A DNA stretch of 64,000 bases from assembly GCA_029565395.1 (NCBI GenBank), contig JAKQOG010000113.1:18107-82106 (forward strand), written 5' to 3'. A program made the translations under genes and the position numbers. This DNA is from Candidatus Hydrogenedentota bacterium (GTDB lineage: Bacteria > Hydrogenedentota > Hydrogenedentia > Hydrogenedentales > CAILVY01). The notes under the pieces are model-generated. The model did not search any database. It worked only from the letters and a program-made list of their open reading frames with translations, and had not been told where the DNA came from. This document shows, piece after piece, positions 9,190-18,984 of this stretch (positions are counted from its first letter, which is position 1; each line of letters begins with the position of its first letter).

Positions 9190-10818
9190 TTATTCCTCGT
9201 TGGGCATGGGCTTGGTGGTCCAGACGGTGAGATTGGTGAGGTCGCGTTTTTCACGCTGGAAAAGGCTGGCGACAAGAATAATAACCAAGAAAATGATAAT
9301 ATGGCCAAAAAGGCCGGCATAGTAGACGTGCATGGGGTGCACAAGAAAAGAAGAGATACTATCGGGGAGACCTAATGAATTCATGAACCATTCTTTGGTG
9401 ATCCAGTTCATTTGCAATACAGCCATATATACTGAATAAATCAGTGTGCATACAATTCCGATGGCTACAGACCGCCCATTGCCGCGCTTTGTGAAGAACC
9501 CTACCATGTAAATGCCAAAAATACCCCCGCCGAGCAGCGCGGCCAGCTTAGTGCCGGTGTCCTGAAGCGTCAGTTTACTCATTGTGAGAAACAAGGTTGC
9601 TCCGCCCATCATAATGATGCAACTTGCGGCCGATATCAGACGCGCCACAAACACATAATGCCGTTCTGCTTTGGTTTTAACCAGATGCCGGCGGTAAATG
9701 TCCGTCACGCTGACGGCGGCGATGGAGCTGATGCTGGAGGAAGAGGCGGACATGGCGGCGGAGAGAACGCCGGTGATAACGAGCCCCGCCAGCCCGGTGG
9801 GAATGGCGCGCACGCAGAAATACGGCAGGATGGATTCGGCCTTCGCGTTGTTGGCGCCAGTCAGGATGGCGAGGGCCTGGGGGTCGGGATGCTGCTTGAA
9901 ATAGACGTAGAGGCAGGTGCCGAGGAACATGAAAAAGGTCCAGGTGGGCACGCTGAGAAAGCAGCAGATCCAGATGGACTTCGTGGCTTCGCGCGGATTC
10001 TTCGCCGACACATATTTCTGAATCACGTTTTGGTTACTGCTGTATTCGCCGAGCCAGTTGAGCATGCCCAGCACGAACATCATCAAGATGGCCTTGTTTT
10101 GTATCGAGAACCAGGGGACGGGTTCGATTTTACCCGTGTCCGGATTCAGATCGCCCAGCATGAATTTCCCATCCGCCATGGCGGTCGATAGGACCGTTGG
10201 GATGCCGCCCTCAATGCCATGCAACACGGTGATGATGCAGACGGCCGCTCCGAACCACAAGAGGAAGGTTTGGATGAACTGCGCCCACACGATAGCACGC
10301 ATCCCGCCTAATACGGTGTACGTGGCGATTACGAGGCCCCCCGCAAAAATACACCACATAGGTTCGGCTCCGGTCATCTGCTCGAACAACAGCGAGACCA
10401 GATAGAGAATGGTGCTGACCCGCATGACCTGGCCGATGACAAAAACCACCGCCACATACACCCGCACTCCCGGACCGAACCGGCCTTCGAGATACTCAAA
10501 AGCGGACGTGCACCGGCTCCGCCGGAAAAACGGCAGGAAGACTTTCGATGCAATGTACAGCCCAAAGGGCAACATAAAGGCGGGCAAGAGCCGCAGATAC
10601 GCGGTTTTATAGGCGTCGGCAGGATAGGCTACGACGGTGATGGAACTGATGGAGGTGGCGAACATGGCAAGACCGAGGAGCCAGGCGGGAAATTCGCGGT
10701 TGCCGAGGAAATACCCTTCCGTCGATTTATTCCTTCGTGCAAAGATCGGGCCAATAGAGGCGATGGCGAAAAAATATACCGCCAGAATGCACCAGTCAAG
10801 GGCTCCAAACTGTGTCAT
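9190..10818 (-). CDS. Sodium:solute symporter (SSS family)
   Basis: 542 residues, about 13 membrane spans. Family blocks seen: YFLGNREFPAWLLGLAMFAT near the N-terminus, VYTVLGG-type TYTVLGGMRAIVWAQFIQ, and AAMSASSSSISSIAAVSVTDIYRR, the Na+-binding Ser/Thr-rich helix. SSS proteins import sugars, organic acids, amino acids or sialic acid with sodium. Sequence alone does not fix the substrate. It heads the transporter-GT2-methyltransferase run; the gap to mnmG upstream is ~177 nt, so a separate promoter is possible. Confidence 0.92.
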   Translation of the reverse strand: MTQFGALDWCILAVYFFAIASIGPIFARRNKSTEGYFLGNREFPAWLLGLAMFATSISSITVVAYPADAYKTAYLRLLPAFMLPFGLYIASKVFLPFFRRSRCTSAFEYLEGRFGPGVRVYVAVVFVIGQVMRVSTILYLVSLLFEQMTGAEPMWCIFAGGLVIATYTVLGGMRAIVWAQFIQTFLLWFGAAVCIITVLHGIEGGIPTVLSTAMADGKFMLGDLNPDTGKIEPVPWFSIQNKAILMMFVLGMLNWLGEYSSNQNVIQKYVSAKNPREATKSIWICCFLSVPTWTFFMFLGTCLYVYFKQHPDPQALAILTGANNAKAESILPYFCVRAIPTGLAGLVITGVLSAAMSASSSSISSIAAVSVTDIYRRHLVKTKAERHYVFVARLISAASCIIMMGGATLFLTMSKLTLQDTGTKLAALLGGGIFGIYMVGFFTKRGNGRSVAIGIVCTLIYSVYMAVLQMNWITKEWFMNSLGLPDSISSFLVHPMHVYYAGLFGHIIIFLVIILVASLFQREKRDLTNLTVWTTKPMPNEE

Positions 10819-10995
10819 GGTTTCTCCCTTGTTTCCGTCCTATTCATCAATAGAAGCCGATGCTCAAAACGGAGCATGGGAAGCATAAGCGGAATGGCGG
10901 GATTATTCAACTTTGTTAGCATCGCTACAAGGGTTCGGAGTGCGGATATGAGGCGTGGAAAATTCGTGATTACAGCGGGACAATTGGGATCTTGC

Positions 10996-12855
10996 TCATG
11001 GGTTGCGGCGGAATTTTTCGCTGTAGATGTGGAGGATGGCGATGTCGGAGGCGCGGATACCGGGGATGCGTGCGGCTTGGCCGAAATTGACGGGGCGGAC
11101 TTCTTTGAGGCGTTGGCGGCTTTCGCGGGGGAGGCCGGGGATGGCATCGTAATCGAGAGATTCGGGGAGAGGGATGCGTTCGGCTTTCCGGAATTTTTCG
11201 ACGTCTTTTTCCTGACGTGCGAAGTATCCTTCGTATTTGACGCGGATTTCGATTTGCTCTGCGGTCTCAAAATCGCAGGATTCGGGCGGGGGGGTGAAAC
11301 GCCATACATCATGGAGGGTGATTCCGGGACGGCGCAAGAATTGGCTGGCGGTGGAGGGGGTGTTCATAATGGGGGCGCCGTGTTCAGCGAGAAATGCATT
11401 GATTTCTTCGGTGGGGAGGAGGGTGACGGAATCGAGGCGCGCAATTTCCTGCCGGGTACGGCTTTCTCGTTCGCGCATGCGGTTGAGCACGGCATCGTTT
11501 CCGAAACCATAGTGTGCCAGGCGCTGATCAGCATTATCGTGCCGGAGATGGAGACGGTGTTCGGCTCGGGAAGTAAAGAGACGGTAAGGCTCCATGACGC
11601 CCCGCGTGACAAGGTCGTCGACCATAACGCCGATGTAGGCCTCGTGCCGGCCCAGATACAGCGGTTCTTCCTTATGCAAATACCGCACGGCGTTTAGCGC
11701 GGCATAAAGACCCTGTCCGGCGGCCTCTTCATAGCCTGAGGTGCCGTTGATCTGACCCGCATGGAACAGACCGCGGACACGCTTGGTTTCGAGGTTTGGC
11801 TTAAGTTCGGTAGGCAGTACGAAATCGTATTCGACGGCATAGCCGGGGCGTATGATTTCCGCTTCTTCGAGTCCGGTGACGGTGTGGAGCATGGCCAGTT
11901 GGACATCTTCGGGGAGGCTGGTGGACATGCCATTCACATAGATTTCGTTTGTAGAAAGGCCTTCGGGCTCGAGAAAAATATGATGGCGGTTGCGCTCCGG
12001 AAATTTAACGGCTTTATCTTCGATGCTGGGACAATAGCGGGTGCCGATGCCGTGGATACGTCCGGAATATAGAGGTGATCGGTCCAGATTCTTCTTGATG
12101 ACTTCCTGAGTGGCTTCTGAGGTGTACGTAATCCAGCAGGAAATCTGGCGGGGGTGAAACGACTCGACGGGGGTTCTGAAGGAAAAGGGACGGGGGTCGT
12201 CGTCGCCGGGCTGTTCGGCCATTACGTCCGTGTTGATGCTCCGCCGGTGAATGCGTGCACAGGTGCCGGTTTTGAGGCGCCCAACATCGAATCCCATGCG
12301 TCGATAGGCATCGGAGAGTCCGGTTGCGGGGGGATCGCCGCTGCGTCCGCCGTCAACGGAGGTCATGCCGAAATGTAGGCGGCCGGCAAGAAAGGTGCCG
12401 GTGCAGACGATGACGGCGCGCGCGCGAATCTCCGCGCCGAGTGCGGTGGCGACGCCTGTCACTTCACCCTCATGCACTAAAAAGTCCACTGCTTCGTCCT
12501 GGTGGAGGGTAAGGTTGGGCTCCTGTTCACAGATCCATTTCATGTCATATTGATAGGCCACGCGGTCGGCCTGCGCGCGAGGGGAATGGACCGCCGGGCC
12601 TCTGGAGCGGTTCAACATGCGATACTGGATGCCGGTGCGATCCGTGCAGCGGCCCATCTCGCCACCGAGGGCGTCTATTTCGCGAACTACTTGCCCTTTG
12701 GCGATGCCGCCAATAGCGGGATTGCACGACATTTTGCCAATATTCTCGATCTGCATGGTCAGCAGGAGGGTGCGGTGGCCCGTGCGGGCGCCGCAGAGCG
12801 CTGCCTCGATCCCGGCATGCCCGCCGCCAATAACTATGATCTCGAAATCGCGCAT
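10996..12855 (-). CDS. mnmG: tRNA uridine-5-carboxymethylaminomethyl(34) synthesis enzyme MnmG
   Basis: 619 residues, the usual MnmG length. The FAD-binding GGGHAG is at residues 10-15, followed by [22 protein letters not shown] and the RPGYAVEYD and [14 protein letters not shown] blocks of the family. A C-terminal helical MnmE/tRNA-binding domain contains the [12 protein letters not shown] stretch. With MnmE it modifies the wobble U34 of certain tRNAs. The start is the ATG just before the nucleotide-binding strand. mnmE is not in the window. The gene is often near oriC in other bacteria, but no origin is visible here. Confidence 0.97.
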   Translation of the reverse strand: MRDFEIIVIGGGHAGIEAALCGARTGHRTLLLTMQIENIGKMSCNPAIGGIAKGQVVREIDALGGEMGRCTDRTGIQYRMLNRSRGPAVHSPRAQADRVAYQYDMKWICEQEPNLTLHQDEAVDFLVHEGEVTGVATALGAEIRARAVIVCTGTFLAGRLHFGMTSVDGGRSGDPPATGLSDAYRRMGFDVGRLKTGTCARIHRRSINTDVMAEQPGDDDPRPFSFRTPVESFHPRQISCWITYTSEATQEVIKKNLDRSPLYSGRIHGIGTRYCPSIEDKAVKFPERNRHHIFLEPEGLSTNEIYVNGMSTSLPEDVQLAMLHTVTGLEEAEIIRPGYAVEYDFVLPTELKPNLETKRVRGLFHAGQINGTSGYEEAAGQGLYAALNAVRYLHKEEPLYLGRHEAYIGVMVDDLVTRGVMEPYRLFTSRAEHRLHLRHDNADQRLAHYGFGNDAVLNRMRERESRTRQEIARLDSVTLLPTEEINAFLAEHGAPIMNTPSTASQFLRRPGITLHDVWRFTPPPESCDFETAEQIEIRVKYEGYFARQEKDVEKFRKAERIPLPESLDYDAIPGLPRESRQRLKEVRPVNFGQAARIPGIRASDIAILHIYSEKFRRNP

Positions 12856-13281
12856 GAACTATTTTTGAGCCTTCTACCTTCTTATTTCTACTTCTTCCTT
12901 TTCGCGGGAAAAGAAAAACGGATAGCACTGATTTACAGAGTAAAGCGTATCATATCTCAAAACACCGCTTTTATGAAAAGTGCATTGTCAAGAGGCATCT
13001 GCAAAATAGTTTGTTATATTTGATCACGATGGCCCTCATGTATACATATCATTCCCTTCTACGCATCGCAAAATTCAGGAGTATGCCTGGTGACCGATCC
13101 GGACCAGCCGATTGTGGTTCAAGTACCCTTTGCCCCTTGAAATTCTGTATAACACTGGGCGTAATAATGGTCCAGGGCAGGAACAACGAGCCAATAACGG
13201 CTCGAACGCCTGCGCCCTGCCATGGAATGCTTCCCAGGCAAGCAGCGGATCGCAGAAAATCCATCAAGGAAGGATGAGAGG
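12856..13281. other. 426-nt divergent intergenic region
   Basis: It separates mnmG (leftward) from the membrane spermidine-synthase-like gene (rightward) and must hold both promoters. No credible gene is seen. A weak sigma70-like pair TTGAAA (13137-13142) and TAATAA (13162-13167) is spaced 19 nt, too loose to call. AAGGATGAGAGG just before 13282 is the ribosome-binding region of the rightward gene. Confidence 0.4.
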
Positions 13282-15810
13282 ATGAGTGGTTTGGCAAAGA
13301 CCGCATGGTCTTGGGAATCAGCGCAAATCTTTCTTACGAGCTTGACGCTGATGCTCTTTGAAATTAATCTGATCCGGCTATTCTCCATCACTGCCAATTA
13401 TCACTTGTCGTTTTTTGTCCTCGCCATTGCACTATTTGGCATTGGCCTTGGGGGGGTGTACGGCCAGATTCTTCAGCAACGGCGGAAAGACCGCCGTGAT
13501 TTTTCCGGCATTATGTCTTACCTGCCTGTATTGTTGAGTCTCAGTATTCTTGCGGCCACGGCGGGGCTAATCCATATTCCGTTAAAGGGTTCCGCGGCTG
13601 ATTCCATGCTTTTTAATGTCGGCGGTCTCCTGTTTCTTTTCCTGATGACCGCCATGCCGTTCTTTTTCGGCGGTCTATTTGTCTCAATGATTTTTGCTTC
13701 CTGGAACCATACGGCTGCCCGGCTGTACTTCTGCGACCTTGCCGGCGCCGGCATTGGATGCGTGTTGGCCGTGACCGGGCTGGAATGGCTGGGCGGCACA
13801 TACATGCCGTTTTTCATTGCATTTATGGCGCTGCTGCCCTTGGGATTTGCCCGGGGGGGAATGCGCCGAAAGACGATCATAGGCGCATGTGCGCTGCTGA
13901 CTGTGATCCTTGTGTTAGCCGGGGCTAATAACCACTGGGGGCTGTTTCAATTCAAGTCCAAGCAGATACCCGGGCAAGAACTGCTTCTGACCAAATGGAA
14001 TTTTTATTCTTGTCTTGAATTCAAAACCTGCCCGGAATGGAGAGGCTGGCGGCCCAGTTCCCAGTATCCCGGTCCTTTCCCTGATCATGTTGTCGTCACG
14101 CAGGATGGCCGCGCACCCACCTATATCACTCATTTCGACGGCGACTATGACAAGGTAAAATACTTACGGTACGATTTTACAGCCCTTCCCTTCTATACCC
14201 TCCCGGCCCCAAAAGCCCTTATCATCGGGGTGGGCGGGGGCCGAGACATCCTGACCGCAAAAATGTTTGATGTTTCGAGCATCACCGGGGTGGAATTGAA
14301 TCCCAATCTAGTGTCGGCCATGCAGCATGAGTTTTGCGAATATTCAGGGAATGTATATGGACTGCCGGGAGTGGATATTGCGGTGGACAACGGACGCACG
14401 TTCGTGCACCAGACGAAAGAACACTATGATCTGATTGTATTGTCGATGACCGATACGCAGCTTGCGTTGTCGCAGGGAGCGTATGTGCTGACGGAAAACT
14501 ATCTGTATACGGCGGAAGCATTCGGGGCCTACTGGGATCACCTCACTCCACAAGGCGCCTTCTGTACAAATACAGGCCTTTTGCGAGGCGATATGATCGT
14601 GCGCCTGGTGAGCACGGCGGCAAGCATGTTGGAATCAAAAGGGGTGGCCGAGCCGGGCAAACACATATTGGTATTTATGACCGATCCGGTGGTCAAGAAT
14701 GTCAGCAAGGGTATGTGCATGGTGGTCAGCAAGGACCCGCTAACGGCGGAGGCCGTGGCGCGGGGCCGTCTTGCCTGCAATTCCTTAGGCTACAGGCTGG
14801 TGTGGTCTCCATTGGAGGAATTGCAGCCTCAGAGCGGCGATGTACACTACTGGTTGTCGGAGAAACTTGCGTTTACGGCACGGCAACCAGAGTTGTCTCC
14901 CGAGGAGTGGGCGGCGGGCATGGGATTTCTTATGCGTGCGGATTCACGAGAGGTCTTTATTCGCGCACAGCATATTGATTTGTCCCCGCTGAAAGATGAT
15001 CGGCCCTATCTGTTTTATGGGACAAAACCCAGCCGTTTCATTCCCTCTGTGCTGAGTTTCCATTATGCCGAACGGGAAGTGGCACAGTACGAAAGCGGGT
15101 TTTATTTCATCCTCAATCTTTTTCTTGCCGTATTCACCGGGGTCATGTTGTTGATGTTGTCCCCGTTGGTTCTGTTTCAGCACGCGGAACTCGGCGGGGC
15201 GGCCCGTCAACTGCGGATGGGATTCCTTGCCGTGTGTTTCATGGTAGGAGCCGCCTACATGATAATAGAAGTATCCATATTGCAGCAGCTCTTCTTGCTG
15301 CTGGGGGATCCTACGATTACGTTTGCGGTCACGTTGGGCGTCATGCTGGCGTTTACCGGAGTGGGGAGCCTGATTTCCGGAGGGATTGCGCCGGAGCAAT
15401 TGTGGGGATTTTTATGGAAGGCCGCTGGGGCGGTGACGGGTATCCAATGTTGTGCATGGTTGTTCCTGCCGGGTGTGTTCGGTGCACTTCAAGGGGCGGA
15501 CATGTGGGTGAAATTATCCATTGTGGCGGGGGTTCTGGCCATACTCGCCATTCCCATGGGCATGGTGTTTCCCAGCCTACTGCGTCTCACGGGGCTGAGC
15601 AATCTCAATATGACCTGTTGGATGTGGGGGATGAATGGCGTGGGTTCCGTTCTCGGCAGTGTGACCGCCACCATTATTTCCATGAATTGCGGCAACCATG
15701 TCACCTACCTGATGGGTATCCTCCTGTATGCGTGCATATGCCTGATAATGGTTTATCTCAAGCGAACGGCTGAACAGCATTTTTCCGTGACACCCGGCGC
15801 CACGGCTTAA
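13282..15810 (+). CDS. Polytopic membrane protein with spermidine-synthase-like domain
   Basis: About 842 residues. An N-terminal block of about seven membrane spans (to ~residue 220) is followed by a soluble spermidine-synthase-like Rossmann domain. Its nucleotide motif GVGGGRDILTAK lies near residues 316-327, with an acidic GVELNP strand end and DNGRTFV. A second membrane block follows (~residues 610-840). Such fused proteins are widespread and unproven; they may bind SAM or decarboxylated SAM, and polyamine synthesis should not be assumed. The start at 13282 follows a purine-rich ribosome-binding region; an upstream in-frame extension is not supported. It overlaps the convergent radical SAM gene by 4 nt. 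Confidence 0.8.
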   Translation: MSGLAKTAWSWESAQIFLTSLTLMLFEINLIRLFSITANYHLSFFVLAIALFGIGLGGVYGQILQQRRKDRRDFSGIMSYLPVLLSLSILAATAGLIHIPLKGSAADSMLFNVGGLLFLFLMTAMPFFFGGLFVSMIFASWNHTAARLYFCDLAGAGIGCVLAVTGLEWLGGTYMPFFIAFMALLPLGFARGGMRRKTIIGACALLTVILVLAGANNHWGLFQFKSKQIPGQELLLTKWNFYSCLEFKTCPEWRGWRPSSQYPGPFPDHVVVTQDGRAPTYITHFDGDYDKVKYLRYDFTALPFYTLPAPKALIIGVGGGRDILTAKMFDVSSITGVELNPNLVSAMQHEFCEYSGNVYGLPGVDIAVDNGRTFVHQTKEHYDLIVLSMTDTQLALSQGAYVLTENYLYTAEAFGAYWDHLTPQGAFCTNTGLLRGDMIVRLVSTAASMLESKGVAEPGKHILVFMTDPVVKNVSKGMCMVVSKDPLTAEAVARGRLACNSLGYRLVWSPLEELQPQSGDVHYWLSEKLAFTARQPELSPEEWAAGMGFLMRADSREVFIRAQHIDLSPLKDDRPYLFYGTKPSRFIPSVLSFHYAEREVAQYESGFYFILNLFLAVFTGVMLLMLSPLVLFQHAELGGAARQLRMGFLAVCFMVGAAYMIIEVSILQQLFLLLGDPTITFAVTLGVMLAFTGVGSLISGGIAPEQLWGFLWKAAGAVTGIQCCAWLFLPGVFGALQGADMWVKLSIVAGVLAILAIPMGMVFPSLLRLTGLSNLNMTCWMWGMNGVGSVLGSVTATIISMNCGNHVTYLMGILLYACICLIMVYLKRTAEQHFSVTPGATA

Positions 15811-17231
15811 TGATGGGATGAGAAAAACGAGAGGGTAAACCAATACCAGAATGCCTGGATATAGTTGCGGAGCAACAACGGGTTCCGTGCCCGCCACAGT
15901 GCACGGGCCAGGTAGCGCGGGCGCAGGTAGTACCGCCGGTAGGCCGACCGGATGATGGCGGAAATTTGCTCCGGGCTGTCATATCCCACGGGAACATAGG
16001 AGGGTTGATGCATATCGGTCCCTTCCGGGAGGATGGTGCCTTCACGCCTGGCCAGTTCGGTAAGTGGTGTCCCGGGTTGAAAATGGAAGGGGTAAAATAT
16101 CATGTAATCCACGTTAAGTTCACAGGCGAACCGGATGGTTTCTTCGGCCATGGCGGGAGTTTCAGTGGGCATTGCGATAATAAAAGAGGCACGCACTTCC
16201 AGCCCGGCCTTTTTGGCAGCCTTCACCGCTGCCCGGCTCTGGTCCAGTGTGATGCCCTTATTCGCCACCTTCAGCATTTGCTGGTTGCCGGACTCCAGTC
16301 CGAAGTGAATATTATAACATCCGGAAGCGGCCATGCGCTTGAGAATTTCCTCCGAAACCGTGTTCACGCGGCTCTGGACTGTCCAGGTAATATCCAGTTT
16401 CTCGCGATCAAGCAGAGAGCAAAACGTATCCATCCATTTGGGGCTTGTGACGAAATTATCGTCCCAAAAAATGATTTCACGAATGCCATAATCACGTTTT
16501 AGGCGGGCAATTTCATCAATGACATTTTCCGGGGACCGGCGCCGGTACGGGGATGCATAGAGTCCGCCCTGATAACAAAATGCACACCGGCCATAGGGGC
16601 ATCCCCGGGCGGTAATGACCGTTGTGGCGGGTGTCCGGCGGCACTGATTAGGCAGCGGGATATACAATTCATGTTGATAGATGGTGCGCAAGGGATGCGG
16701 AAAAACATCCAAGTCCCGGGCAGCAGGCCTGGGTGGGTTTGTGACAATGTTGCCGTGATCATCCCGGAAAATGACCCCTTGAACGGAATCACAGGAAGCC
16801 TGTTGATCCAAGCGGTCGAGAACTTCCGCCAGGGTTTCTTCCCCTTCCCCCGGAATGAGAATATCTACATGGGGGCATTCACCGAGGATATTCTGCCAGA
16901 AAGAGGATACGTGGGGCCCACCCATGATGATGGGGATTTCCGGGGCGCGGTTTTTCAATGCGCCAGCCAGTGCATAGCCGTTTGGAGCAAGACGCGTAAG
17001 ACAGGATATCCCGACCACATCAGGTTTTTCGGCCAGAATGGCGGCCGCCTCTGTCTCAATATCATGATTTAATGCGGGACCATCGATGAAGACGGTCTGG
17101 TGTCCGCGGCCTGCGGCATAGGCCGCCAAATACCCCACCCCCAGAGGAGGAAGAATGCCGCGTTTCTTTGTCCCAGCCCCGCCATAGGACTTAGTCAGCC
17201 CATAGGGGGGTAATGCAAGTGCAATTTTCAT
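15807..17231 (-). CDS. B12-binding-domain radical SAM protein
   Basis: 474 residues. The N-terminal half looks like a cobalamin-binding Rossmann domain (PPLGVGYLAAYA, PDVVGISCLTR, PIIMGGPHVS, and DILIPGEGEETL) but lacks the DxHxxG cobalamin-ligand motif. The radical SAM core starts near residue 205 with Cys211, Cys216 and Cys219, spaced CX4CX2C instead of the usual CX3CX2C. Downstream are EIIFWDDNF and NIHFGLESGN, typical of this group. Relatives methylate unreactive carbons or remodel lipids and antibiotics. The product here is unknown. Confidence 0.88.
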   Translation of the reverse strand: MKIALALPPYGLTKSYGGAGTKKRGILPPLGVGYLAAYAAGRGHQTVFIDGPALNHDIETEAAAILAEKPDVVGISCLTRLAPNGYALAGALKNRAPEIPIIMGGPHVSSFWQNILGECPHVDILIPGEGEETLAEVLDRLDQQASCDSVQGVIFRDDHGNIVTNPPRPAARDLDVFPHPLRTIYQHELYIPLPNQCRRTPATTVITARGCPYGRCAFCYQGGLYASPYRRRSPENVIDEIARLKRDYGIREIIFWDDNFVTSPKWMDTFCSLLDREKLDITWTVQSRVNTVSEEILKRMAASGCYNIHFGLESGNQQMLKVANKGITLDQSRAAVKAAKKAGLEVRASFIIAMPTETPAMAEETIRFACELNVDYMIFYPFHFQPGTPLTELARREGTILPEGTDMHQPSYVPVGYDSPEQISAIIRSAYRRYYLRPRYLARALWRARNPLLLRNYIQAFWYWFTLSFFSSHH

Positions 17232-17362
17232 GGATGATGGTCTATTTCCAGCATTTTCCCTTAAAGGGTTGCGGTTGCAGCTACTTTACGGACCCGGCGG
17301 GGACCTCCAGGCGTGTTACGCGCACGTCTTGGGATCATCTTACCTGTGGGATTGGGCGGGTT

Positions 17363-18970
17363 TCAATGCTCAGGTCCGGGCTGCGCGCCGGATTGAGGTT
17401 TGCGGACATACAGGTAGGTGGTGACCCCGTCAAAGGCTTGCGAAGATACACGCGTAAAGTGTGTATCGAACCATCCTCGCAAGTTTAACACAGAGGGAGC
17501 AAGTTCACGGGGTTCCCACCAGGATTCCACCAGCCAGACCCGTGGGGCATCCTGCGTAAATGATTCCGCCCGGACCGGTGCGATACCGTAGCGGCTCCAG
17601 AGTTTGTCTGCGGGCAACGACGCCAGGAAACCGAAAAGTTCCTCTTCAGAAAGCCGTAGAAAGGCTTGGGGCGCCCCGGGGAGGTAAACGCGGAAAGGCA
17701 TCAAGGTGAAAGAGCTGGTATGCCCCACTTTATCCCCCGGCTTCCATTGTGAAGCGATATAGGCCGCTGCATCCCGGTTGTCCACCTTATATCGGACGCC
17801 CATTCGGTGGGTTTGCATCGGATGAAGGTTCTGAACATAGTAATCGCGCAGCGCCGGGAATGTGAACAGACATATCAGGATGACGATCCCTGTGCGCAGT
17901 ACTTTGTGTGGCAATGCAACGATGCCGTATGCCACAGTCATATAGACAATCGCGGCGGCAAAAATGAAAACGCGGTGTTCATAAAACGGGAAGTTGCGCA
18001 TGCGCCAGACGAGCACATTTAGCAAGATCAGAAACACTGTCTGAAGGAGAATCATCAACACGACGCTCTTTTTCCGGCGTAAAGCGAATAATCCGGACAG
18101 GAACAACACTGCCGTCATGGCAAAGAGGGGCCAATAGACGAGACTGCTTGCGCTGTATCCCGCAAAAAAGGTTTTAAACGTGATAAAGGCGGTTTTTGCA
18201 TCCGGACGCACCGACCAGCTATTCAAAGTGATGGAATTAAAAATGAAAGACCACTCATATACCAGCAGGATCATCGGCAGGGTAAAAAGCAGCACAACCG
18301 CTTGGGAAAGAGTCCATTTTACAAGTTTTTCCCGGTGCTGAAACAGCATCAACGCAAAATACAGATTGAACAGGAATATGTTCCATACGGAGAAAAAATG
18401 CGTGTACATGGAAAGGATCTGCAACAGCACCATCCCAATCCAGTGCCGGGGCCGGTCATTTTCCAGAACTTTAATAAAGCAGTAAAATGCGCCCAGCCAA
18501 ACGACGAGGAAGTGCGCATACGCTTTTAGTTCCTGGGCATAGTAAATCTGAAACGGACTAATTGCACACAGGAATGTGGCGATAATTGCAGCGGCATCAT
18601 TTTTTAACAAGGCTTTGCCCGCGCAGTAGGTCAGTGGAAGGGAAAGAATAGAAAGAACACAGGGCAGCAGATGCAACAAGAAATCCGAAGTGGGCGAATA
18701 GGGAGGAAGGCTGGAGCAATGGCTTAGAATCCATTTCCATAAGCCTGTCATCGCTATTGGGAGCGGCGGATCGCTGATGGTTTCCGTATTTATAAAATCG
18801 AGCGAAAGTGTGAGCGATTGGGATTGGGCGAAGGTGCATCCTTCATCATACCAAAGACTTGGAACCCATAAGCCGTATAGCCGGAGTAGCGCACCGAATA
18901 AAATGATCGCCATCAGGATCATGCGATACCCCCGCCGTGAAACCCGAGGCTGTGCGGAAGTGGTATCCAT
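17363..18970 (-). CDS. GT39/PMT-like membrane glycosyltransferase
   Basis: About 535 residues with ten to eleven membrane spans. The first periplasmic loop has WVPSLWYDEG, the Asp-Glu pair characteristic of PMT_2/ArnT-type transferases, and the next loop has SDPPLPIAM. A soluble C-terminal domain of about 150 residues ends in a beta-rich stretch. The start at 18970 has AAAGGAAC eight bases upstream and lies 14 nt after the PHP phosphatase gene, so the two are probably cotranscribed. It is one of three GT39-like genes within 19 kb; sugar and acceptor are unknown. Confidence 0.8.
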   Translation of the reverse strand: MDTTSAQPRVSRRGYRMILMAIILFGALLRLYGLWVPSLWYDEGCTFAQSQSLTLSLDFINTETISDPPLPIAMTGLWKWILSHCSSLPPYSPTSDFLLHLLPCVLSILSLPLTYCAGKALLKNDAAAIIATFLCAISPFQIYYAQELKAYAHFLVVWLGAFYCFIKVLENDRPRHWIGMVLLQILSMYTHFFSVWNIFLFNLYFALMLFQHREKLVKWTLSQAVVLLFTLPMILLVYEWSFIFNSITLNSWSVRPDAKTAFITFKTFFAGYSASSLVYWPLFAMTAVLFLSGLFALRRKKSVVLMILLQTVFLILLNVLVWRMRNFPFYEHRVFIFAAAIVYMTVAYGIVALPHKVLRTGIVILICLFTFPALRDYYVQNLHPMQTHRMGVRYKVDNRDAAAYIASQWKPGDKVGHTSSFTLMPFRVYLPGAPQAFLRLSEEELFGFLASLPADKLWSRYGIAPVRAESFTQDAPRVWLVESWWEPRELAPSVLNLRGWFDTHFTRVSSQAFDGVTTYLYVRKPQSGAQPGPEH

Positions 18971-18984
18971 GATGTTCCTTTTAC

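Noticed and set aside
12856..13281. A chromosome origin next to mnmG
   Set aside because: No dnaA boxes, AT-rich unwinding stretch or neighbouring dnaA/rpmH are seen.
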